28,533 nucleotides of DNA from the NCBI GenBank assembly GCA_964564735.1, contig CAZMCH010000054.1, positions 1 through 28,533 on the forward strand, written 5' to 3'. Source of the DNA: CAZMCH01 sp964564735 (GTDB taxonomy: Bacteria > Poribacteria > DTPJ01). The notes beneath the pieces are model-generated. The model saw only the letters and a list, made by a program, of their open reading frames with translations, ran no database searches and had not been told where the DNA came from. Both the position numbers and the translations under genes were made by a program. This document shows, piece by piece, positions 22,687 to 28,533 of the stretch (position 1 is the first letter of the stretch; each line of letters begins with the position of its first letter).

Positions 22687-24078
22687 TTGGGTAAAGGCGA
22701 AGTTTATCTTCGTGATTATATAGCGGTTATCCTTAGGCATGATTTCATTGTCATAATTAGCTTCCTTTTGATATTCGGAACAGCTTTGATAGTAAGTTTG
22801 TATTTACCAAGGATCTATGAATCGTCTGCAATTATTGAGGTTCAGCAGACTTCTTCACCCACTGGCTTGTCAGGATTGATGCAGAATGTCATTTCACGAG
22901 GCGTTGATCAGGTATCAATGGAAACGATATGTAAACGTTTTATTAGCAATTCTGTGTTAAATGAAACTATTCGAAATATTAAGAGAAAATCTCCAAAAGA
23001 TAACAATGACCTTACCTCCGAATTTCTTGCCCCGAAAATTACTGCCAAAACGATTCCTGATACAAGAATGATTGAGGTAAAGATCAAAATGAGAATGGAC
23101 GAGGGTGGGTCAGAGCGCGCTTCTTTGATTGTTAATGAATTAATACGAGTCATGCAGGATCAACGAGGACGAAGATCAGATTTTGATGTTTCAAAACGTC
23201 AAGAATTTATTGATGGGAAGATAGTTGATATTGAGACTCAGATAAAAGATACCGATCAGAATATCAGGAAATTTTTGGATAGTAAGGGTAATACAATAAC
23301 TTGGTCTGCTTATGCAGAATATTTGCTTAATCGTATTTCAAATTTGTCAGGTATAAAGGAACAGAATGAGACTCTTGCCAAAGCAGAGCAGAAAAAACTT
23401 GATGATTTGAGAATGAGATTGGGAAATGAACCAGAATTTGTTGAATCATCAAGGACACTTTCGCAGGATGTATTATGGAATAAATATAAAACAGACTTAT
23501 CAGAAATGAATCTGAGATTAATAGAAACTCGCACTGAATTTGATAATGAAAGCCCCAAAGTTAAGGCATTATTGGCACAGATAGATGAAATAAATGGGAA
23601 AATGAGGGCTTTGGCAAAGGAAAAAATGGGAATAGCATCAAAAACAGAGTCTCGCAATCCATTATATCAATCGCTTTTGGATCAAGCAATAGAATCAGAA
23701 TTGAGAATAATATCATATAATACGACTGCAAATATGGCAGAGAATGTATTAAAACAATTAGATATTGAAAGAAATATGATATTTTCAGAGATGCCCCAAA
23801 ATCAATATCAGTTGGAGAGTTTAAATAGAGAAGTAAATTATAAGTTTGAAATTTATAAGGATTTATTGGGCAAGAAAGTAGAGGCAGAAATAATGGCAAA
23901 TGAGAATGTCAGTGATAATAAGAGGATAAAGGGCGGAATAGAGTTGGTTGATTCTGCACAGCCCAATAGTCGCCCTATTAGTCCTCGTATCAAATTTATA
24001 ACAGCCATTGCAGGTATTATGGGATTGGTTGTAGGCTTATCAATGGCATTTTTACTGGAATATTATGAAAAAAAATGA
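22687..24078 (+). CDS. Wzz/GNVR-type polysaccharide chain-length or co-polymerase protein
   Basis: 463 residues, an inner-membrane polysaccharide co-polymerase. It has an N-terminal Wzz domain with a first membrane helix (about 17-40, FIVIISFLLIFGTALIVSLY) and the usual YESSAIIEVQ strand. A long periplasmic coiled coil follows (about 160-400, rich in Glu, Lys and Leu), then GNVR-like SLNREVNYKFEIYKDLL. The conserved proline motif NSRPISPR precedes a second membrane helix (FITAIAGIMGLVVGLSMAF), and the protein ends EYYEKK. There is no C-terminal BY-kinase domain, so any regulating tyrosine kinase would be separate. The start is TTG with AAGGAGG 9 nt upstream. No glycosyltransferase, flippase or polymerase gene lies nearby. 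Confidence 0.87.
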   Translation: MGKGEVYLRDYIAVILRHDFIVIISFLLIFGTALIVSLYLPRIYESSAIIEVQQTSSPTGLSGLMQNVISRGVDQVSMETICKRFISNSVLNETIRNIKRKSPKDNNDLTSEFLAPKITAKTIPDTRMIEVKIKMRMDEGGSERASLIVNELIRVMQDQRGRRSDFDVSKRQEFIDGKIVDIETQIKDTDQNIRKFLDSKGNTITWSAYAEYLLNRISNLSGIKEQNETLAKAEQKKLDDLRMRLGNEPEFVESSRTLSQDVLWNKYKTDLSEMNLRLIETRTEFDNESPKVKALLAQIDEINGKMRALAKEKMGIASKTESRNPLYQSLLDQAIESELRIISYNTTANMAENVLKQLDIERNMIFSEMPQNQYQLESLNREVNYKFEIYKDLLGKKVEAEIMANENVSDNKRIKGGIELVDSAQPNSRPISPRIKFITAIAGIMGLVVGLSMAFLLEYYEKK

Positions 24079-24142
24079 GCTAATAATAGATTTTATAATA
24101 ATTCTTGCATATTGACGAATTTATTGAATAAAAAGTTTACAT

Positions 24143-24160
24143 TTAAAACAAATGTTTTAA
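24143..24160. promoter_or_regulatory. Hyphenated palindrome upstream of the -35 box
   Basis: TTAAAAC and GTTTTAA are exact reverse complements around AAAT (18 bp in all), ending 19 bp before the -35 box at 24180. This is a plausible activator or repressor site. There is no G+C in quantity and no T-run, so it is not a terminator of the Wzz-like gene. Confidence 0.4.
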
Positions 24161-24179
24161 TAATTATTAAAAAAAGCAC

Positions 24180-24208
24180 TTGACAGAGATATTCAAAAAT
24201 GTTATCTT
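24180..24208 (+). promoter_or_regulatory. Predicted sigma-70-type promoter for the large lipoprotein gene
   Basis: TTGACA (24180-24185) with 17-nt spacing to TATCTT (24203-24208): full -35 match and 4/6 at -10. Transcription would start near 24215, giving a 5' leader of roughly 385 nt before the ATG at 24599. Confidence 0.6.
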
Positions 24209-24598
24209 ATGAACAACACTTCAGGGTAACCTTAGATTTCATATAAGAATCAAACTTAAAGAGCAAGAAACTCAGATTATATCTTTTATGATAATGTAGA
24301 TGTTATTAGATTTTGCAGACATTTGGTTTGAGCCATTTGTAAATGTGTTTAAGTTAAAACGGGGAATTGCTGACAAAAACTTAAGCGGATGTTTTGTGTT
24401 CAGCATAGAAAGTTAGAGGTGATGTGTATTTAGTTTATTCCTTTGAACTCATGTAAATCGCCGCCTTAATATTTGAGATTATAATTGCAGGTTTATGGGA
24501 TTGGTAAAAAAATACCTGATAGTCTTTTAAGTTGGGCGTTTGGTTTATAGGTTTGCGAGGATGTTGTTTACCTTAATTCTAGTCAAGGAGGCTAAGCA

Positions 24599-27500
24599 AT
24601 GAAGTTTTTACGAGCCTATTTTTGGTCCTTAATTTTTGCGGTAATGTCTATCGCATCTCTTTTGTTTTTGGGTGGTTGTGCTTCTGTGAGTATGGAAGGT
24701 CCATCACAACCGCTTTTGCCTCAGCTAACAGCAGAGGAAAAGTTTTCTGATAGATTCCAGCTTGAAGAAGAACCTTTCTTCTTCTATGATCTGTTTGGTA
24801 GAGAATTGCTTGAAGGTAATGAAGTTCATCAGTATATAGAAGAAAAGCAATTTGATGCTGCAGGAAATCTTGTTCTTGGTAGAACTGGCGCATTGGACAG
24901 TGTTAGATATGTTGCACAGTTAGACCGCACCGTTCTTACAGAAGATACCTATCGTGGACGTCATACAGAGTTTACAATAGGTGACCATTTAACCATTAAA
25001 GATAAGACCCTTTGGCCAATGTCCTACATTATACGTAAGACAGAATTTGATGGATTTAGATGGGATTTGTCATTCCAGACAAGCAAACATTTATTCAGTA
25101 TATTGAACTCACGTATATCAAACCCGATATATGGTTCAGATGTTGCGGCTGCAGGAAGCCTTGCCCCAACAATTGGACGTAGAAATGCAGACACGTTCCT
25201 TGAAAATAAGAGATTGGTTGGGTTCAGAGGACAAGGTATGATCGGCGATATTCTCAGAGTCGGTTTCACCTATATAAACCTCCATAAGGAACACCCACAG
25301 CGTATTGATAACCCATGGACAGGAACAGTCGCAAATACTCCTCCCGAAAGAATCGTATTGACATTTAGAGATAACTCACCAGAAGATTACATGAAAGAAG
25401 GCGACGCAAATGGTGCGAAGGTTAAATCAGTTGCTTTTCATGTAAAGATATATGACCCAGATACTAAGACATTTAGCACAGAAATAGTGGAAAAGAGTTC
25501 CAGTGATTTCACAAGGACACTTATTCCAGAGGAAGACCCATATAGCAAGGGTGGCGATTCTGATGGTGATTTCTGGGTGGCAAATGGATTTGATTCTTTC
25601 CAGTGTGTATTGGATATAGATAAAGACCTTAAAATTGATCCAAGAACAGTGGAATCAGTAGTTATTTTTATGACAATGAAGGGTGACTATTGGGTAGAAG
25701 TTGCAGGATATAGCACAAAGAACGTAGGTGCTGTTGAGGATCCGTGGCCAAAGACAGAAACAGGTGTTATTGAGATGCCATATCGCGATGTTATTGAAGC
25801 GACAGGTAATGACGCAACAAAGCAAAATAAGACAAAAGTTGTCAAATATGAATACGGCGCAGCAAGAGGTGCTGCACTTTGGGGCGTTGATATTGAAGGA
25901 ACACTTCCATTTATCGGTCATCTTCAGGCACAATATGCTGTTAACCCGAAATATAAGCAGTATCCAACAATATCAAAGGATAAAATAGACTATTCACAAG
26001 CAACAGCAGATAATCCAGATGATCCAACTGCGAGAACTTTTTCTGCAATTGATGGTCATAGATTTGAATCAAAATTAGCAGGTGGAAATAATAATACTAC
26101 TGATAAAGCATATTCAGTGAATCTAAAACGTCGTCTTGGTAAGCTTTATCTTGAAGGTGCGTATTTTAGCATTGACCCGGGTTGGACAACCACTTATGCA
26201 GGATTTGGTGCAAATACTGACCGTGATGAAACATATAAAATACCAAGAACATCCGAAACCCAGGATGGAAATCCCTATGATGCTGGGAACTACATGCTTG
26301 TTGAAGATGACGATGATGACGATGACTTCCCAGATGATGATGACTTTGACGGTGTTCTTCCACGTGCAGACGATAGAGATATGAACGGTATTCTGGACTA
26401 TCAAGAAGACTTCCTCATCTTTGAGGCAGATCCACCCGTATTTGAACAGACAGAAGACCTCAATAATAATAGAGTTCTTGATACCCTTGAGGACGACTAT
26501 GATCCAGACTACAAGTATGGAGCAGATATACAAGGTTTGCATTTGACTGCTAGCTATGATATTCTTGCTAATATGACAGTCAAAGCAGGAATTCTAAGAC
26601 AGAATCAAATATCAAGCGCACGTAGAGCAAATAGCTTATTTGGACAGATAAACTATGAACGTGATATTCCAGATTTTGGAACATTGATATTCCAGAACCG
26701 TTTAGTGAAGGTTCAAGACGACATAGTTGACTATGCGATTACCTTGAGAGTCGGTGAAGTAGAAGCAACAGACGTTAGAGATGAACTTGACTTCTATAAT
26801 GCTCTGTATAATACTACAACACTTCAATTAACTTATACAGGTATTCCAAGATTTAAGCTAATAACCAAGTATTTGCTTAGCTTTGAAAAGCATTATTCAC
26901 CAGCGGATGATAAGAAAGTCCGTCCAGATGATCCTGGTACTGAAACAGATGAAGCTATTGACTTTATGCTTCAAGATGAGCAGTTACGTGCAAGCAGAGA
27001 TAGAAGAGAATATGCTTTCAATGGTATGGACCCTGTGCTTGTGTTTGATCAGGCAAACTGGATACCAAGAAGATATAAGGATGCAACGGTTAAGTTTAAT
27101 ACCTTTATCTTTAAGACCAGCTATGAAATACCAATTGATAAGATCCCCTATGTCAGTAAACTTGGTGAAGGTATCACCTTAACACCTATGTTTAAGTGGG
27201 TTTTGGAAAGAAACTGGGATAGAAACTTCTTTGATGAACAAGGTCGTAAGGCACTTGATCCAACTCAGGTATCACCGACAGACTATCAGACAGAAGAATA
27301 TCTTAGATTCAACCAGAATACCCGTGAAACTATCGGATTGATAAGACTTGACTATGTATTTACCCCAAGCCTTAATATTCTCGGTGGTTTCCAGTATAGA
27401 AGATTGATGAACATGGATAGGAACTTCAAAACTTATTTCTTAAAGCCGTGGGGTGAGGATGTAAAAACTCCGATCCAATGGAGAAATGATCAAAAGAAGA

Positions 27501-27670
27501 GAATTTGGGCTTTACAGGCAATCAACCAAGGTGAATGGTTAGGTTTCAATATTCGTATTTTGGTAGGATTTAAGCAGACAACAATGCTACCGACAATACT
27601 TTACACTGGTAAGAAAAAGCCATCCACCACAAGTACGGAAACTTATGTCCGTGCATTGATGGGCTTCTAA
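24599..27670 (+). CDS. Large lipoprotein with an outer-membrane beta-barrel-like body and Asp-rich tract
   Basis: 1023 residues. The signal peptide ends in the lipobox LGGC with Cys27. The body is rich in alternating strands (TVKAGILRQ, LIFQNRLVKVQDD, GFNIRILVGFKQTT) and the chain ends YVRALMGF. A terminal Phe of this kind is the usual signal for barrel insertion, so an outer-membrane location is inferred. In the middle is a run of acidic residues (570-576 all Asp, 579-582 all Asp), followed by DMNGILDYQED and DLNNNRVLDTLEDD. These look like calcium-binding type-3-repeat loops between two strand-rich halves. The gene has its own predicted promoter, AAGGAGG 7 nt before the ATG, and a strong terminator, which suggests high expression. 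I do not recognise the family. A lipidated N-terminus on a barrel is unusual. Confidence 0.7.
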   Translation: MKFLRAYFWSLIFAVMSIASLLFLGGCASVSMEGPSQPLLPQLTAEEKFSDRFQLEEEPFFFYDLFGRELLEGNEVHQYIEEKQFDAAGNLVLGRTGALDSVRYVAQLDRTVLTEDTYRGRHTEFTIGDHLTIKDKTLWPMSYIIRKTEFDGFRWDLSFQTSKHLFSILNSRISNPIYGSDVAAAGSLAPTIGRRNADTFLENKRLVGFRGQGMIGDILRVGFTYINLHKEHPQRIDNPWTGTVANTPPERIVLTFRDNSPEDYMKEGDANGAKVKSVAFHVKIYDPDTKTFSTEIVEKSSSDFTRTLIPEEDPYSKGGDSDGDFWVANGFDSFQCVLDIDKDLKIDPRTVESVVIFMTMKGDYWVEVAGYSTKNVGAVEDPWPKTETGVIEMPYRDVIEATGNDATKQNKTKVVKYEYGAARGAALWGVDIEGTLPFIGHLQAQYAVNPKYKQYPTISKDKIDYSQATADNPDDPTARTFSAIDGHRFESKLAGGNNNTTDKAYSVNLKRRLGKLYLEGAYFSIDPGWTTTYAGFGANTDRDETYKIPRTSETQDGNPYDAGNYMLVEDDDDDDDFPDDDDFDGVLPRADDRDMNGILDYQEDFLIFEADPPVFEQTEDLNNNRVLDTLEDDYDPDYKYGADIQGLHLTASYDILANMTVKAGILRQNQISSARRANSLFGQINYERDIPDFGTLIFQNRLVKVQDDIVDYAITLRVGEVEATDVRDELDFYNALYNTTTLQLTYTGIPRFKLITKYLLSFEKHYSPADDKKVRPDDPGTETDEAIDFMLQDEQLRASRDRREYAFNGMDPVLVFDQANWIPRRYKDATVKFNTFIFKTSYEIPIDKIPYVSKLGEGITLTPMFKWVLERNWDRNFFDEQGRKALDPTQVSPTDYQTEEYLRFNQNTRETIGLIRLDYVFTPSLNILGGFQYRRLMNMDRNFKTYFLKPWGEDVKTPIQWRNDQKKRIWALQAINQGEWLGFNIRILVGFKQTTMLPTILYTGKKKPSTTSTETYVRALMGF

Positions 27671-27682
27671 GAACAAAAAAAC

Positions 27683-27711
27683 GTTATAGAGCGGAAAATC
27701 CGCTCTATAAC
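27683..27711 (+). terminator. Strong intrinsic terminator hairpin
   Basis: GTTATAGAGCGG (27683-27694) and CCGCTCTATAAC (27700-27711) form a perfect 12-bp stem with a 5-nt AAAAT loop, 12 nt after the stop codon of the large lipoprotein. An A-run precedes it and AATATTTTCTT follows it. It terminates the monocistronic transcript. Confidence 0.88.
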
Positions 27712-28087
27712 AATATTTTCTTGATTATCTTTTTATTTTATTAGCAATTATATTTTATATTTTTATTATTTGATAATTAGGAAAATATTATTATATAGAT
27801 GATTCATTAATATTATTTGTGGTATATTATATAGTTATGTGATTTGCTAATTATTTTTTTCGACATTACGTTATCATTAGCTTAAAAGGCTTTTGGTGAT
27901 GTATCTGGTTTTTGTGGTTTGTTTAAGTTTCTGTATCTAGTCTGAGTAAGCGGATACGGGACATAATATAAAACATTTGGATAAAGGCAAAGCTTTCTGA
28001 TATTGAGTTAGACTTTTCAAAACTTAATTATATTTTGTTTTTATCGTAGTTTTATATTGTCCCATTCGGAAAAGGGGATGTATAAGA
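27712..28087 (+). other. Gene-free AT-rich stretch: probable promoter and leader of the TPR gene
   Basis: No credible ORF (one 13-codon hydrophobic frame at about 27899). A possible promoter is TTGATA (27770-27775), 16 nt, TATATA (27792-27797), weak evidence in such AT-rich DNA. The leader carries TGTTTAAGTT (27920-27929) and TAAGCGGAT (27947-27955), as in the leader before 24599. It can form a 7-bp hairpin CTGTATC/GATACGG (27931-27937 with 27953-27959, one G-U pair). A second hairpin lies at the ribosome binding site. Confidence 0.4.
28060..28078 (+). promoter_or_regulatory. Hairpin enclosing the ribosome binding site of the TPR gene
   Basis: TCCCaTT (28060-28066) pairs with AAgGGGA (28072-28078) except for one A/G mismatch, around CGGAA. 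The right arm contains GGGGA (28074-28078), the Shine-Dalgarno sequence 9 nt before the ATG at 28088. Folding would hide the ribosome binding site. Confidence 0.4.
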
Positions 28088-28533
28088 ATGACACTCAAAA
28101 TTATAGCTGTATTAGCTGGTTTGTTTCTGATTGCCACTTTCTTTATGCCCGGAGGAAGTAGCGTCAATGTAAAAAATATCTATGAAGAAGCTGAAAAAGC
28201 TTATGCAGAAAAGAAGTATCAAGAAGCTATAGACAAGTATAATCTTGCTATAGCAGAGGGCAAGAAATTTGGTGCAAATACAAAGGTTATTGATGAGGAT
28301 TTTGATTCACTTGCAAAGTTTAAGATTGCTACCGCTTATCATGAATTAGCCAAGCAGTTAGGTGATATGACCAAGTATGAAGATTCATTGAAACTCTGTC
28401 CAGAGATATATGATCAGACAAAAACTGCAAAGGTCAAAGAAGGTATAATATTTTTGTGGGGTGTTAATCTCTATGAACTTGAACGATATGAGGAAGCAGA
28501 ACCAAAGTTTAGAGAGTTAATTAATGATTATCC
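28088..28533 (+). CDS. Exported TPR-repeat protein (3' end beyond the window)
   Basis: Open from the ATG at 28088 to the window edge, 148 codons visible with no stop; the C-terminus is missing. An uncleaved or cleaved signal/anchor helix (LKIIAVLAGLFLIATFFMPG, residues 3-22) is followed by helical TPR-type units: IYEEAEKAYAEKKYQEAIDKY near 33-53, and FLWGVNLYELERYEEAEPKF near 122-141. The pattern (W/Y-G-A-Y, then Y-x-E-A) is that of BamD/YbgF-like or general periplasmic TPR scaffolds. GGGGA precedes the ATG within a small hairpin. The partner proteins are unknown; the nearest gene upstream encodes the large lipoprotein, so an envelope role is inferred. Confidence 0.8.
   Translation, partial: MTLKIIAVLAGLFLIATFFMPGGSSVNVKNIYEEAEKAYAEKKYQEAIDKYNLAIAEGKKFGANTKVIDEDFDSLAKFKIATAYHELAKQLGDMTKYEDSLKLCPEIYDQTKTAKVKEGIIFLWGVNLYELERYEEAEPKFRELINDY

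Larger units (their letters stand above)
24079..24598 (+). other. Long gene-free stretch: promoter and ~390-nt leader of the large lipoprotein gene
   Basis: No credible ORF; the longest ATG-led frames I see are only about 11-14 codons. It holds a hyphenated palindrome (24143-24160), a promoter (24180-24208) and then a leader of about 390 nt. The leader includes a hairpin at 24369-24404: GCTGA pairs with TCAGC and CAAAA with TTTTG, with small bulges, leaving TTAAGCGGAT in the loop. The leader ends with the strong AAGGAGG (24585-24591). The motifs TGTTTAAGTT and TAAGCGGAT occur here and, in the same order, in the leader before the gene at 28088. No known riboswitch was recognised. Confidence 0.5.

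Noticed and set aside
24390..24505. Short leader-peptide ORFs of 14 codons (24390) and 11 codons (24495) in the long leader
   Set aside because: Poor or badly spaced ribosome binding sites and no run of regulatory codons.
25655..26542. Minus-strand and shifted-frame ORFs of 80-140 codons within the large lipoprotein gene
   Set aside because: They are antisense or frame shadows; the Asp-rich and Asn-rich codons leave the other frames open.
27899..27940. 13-codon hydrophobic frame in the leader of the TPR gene
   Set aside because: No ribosome binding site and a length expected by chance.

Overview
The window is AT-rich (my impression is about one third G+C) and gene-dense, and it comes from a diderm (Gram-negative type) bacterium. 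The envelope genes show this: a PorV/UPF0164-like outer-membrane protein, a Wza-type export protein with SLBB domains, a Wzz-type chain-length protein, lipobox lipoproteins and a predicted outer-membrane barrel. DUF5683-like, PorV-like and PD40 proteins together suggest an uncultivated lineage near FCB or Poribacteria-type bacteria. That placement is inference from protein style; there is no rRNA or other marker to settle it. I see no tRNA, rRNA, CRISPR array, transposase or phage gene.

Region 1 (about 95-4496, plus strand) holds an amidohydrolase, a WYL-domain regulator whose start codon sits just after a perfect 9-bp inverted repeat, a PorV-like outer-membrane protein and an Eis-like GNAT acetyltransferase. 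The last three are closely spaced.

Region 2 (4586-19659, minus strand) is a tightly packed run of 14 genes that could be one operon of about 15 kb, read from a good promoter at 19728-19756. In transcription order it encodes a UvrD-type helicase with an embedded DEDDh exonuclease, a histone-deacetylase-family protein, a GspG-like pseudopilin without a leader, prepilin peptidase, AroC, AroK, a short protein resembling the N-terminus of ApaLI-type restriction enzymes, AroB, AroQ, EF-P, AccB, AccC, ComB, and a secreted protein with four repeated beta domains followed by a TolB-like propeller. The core supplies four shikimate-pathway enzymes and the biotin half of acetyl-CoA carboxylase. The aroQ-efp-accB-accC order is a known bacterial neighbourhood.

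Region 3 (19802-24078, plus strand) holds a small two-helix membrane protein, then a four-gene operon (DUF5683-like protein, NTF2-like lipoprotein, Wza-like exporter, Wzz-like protein) behind a near-consensus promoter that overlaps a 10-bp tandem repeat. It looks like a polysaccharide export module without its glycosyltransferases.

Region 4 (24079-28533, plus strand) holds a large lipoprotein with barrel-like features and an Asp-rich tract. It has its own consensus-like promoter, a leader of about 390 nt and a strong intrinsic terminator. A second long leader follows, then the start of a TPR protein cut by the window edge.

The most unusual items are the ApaLI-like remnant inside the aro operon, the helicase-exonuclease fusion, the leaderless pseudopilin next to its presumed peptidase, the repeat-plus-propeller secreted protein, and the structured long leaders.
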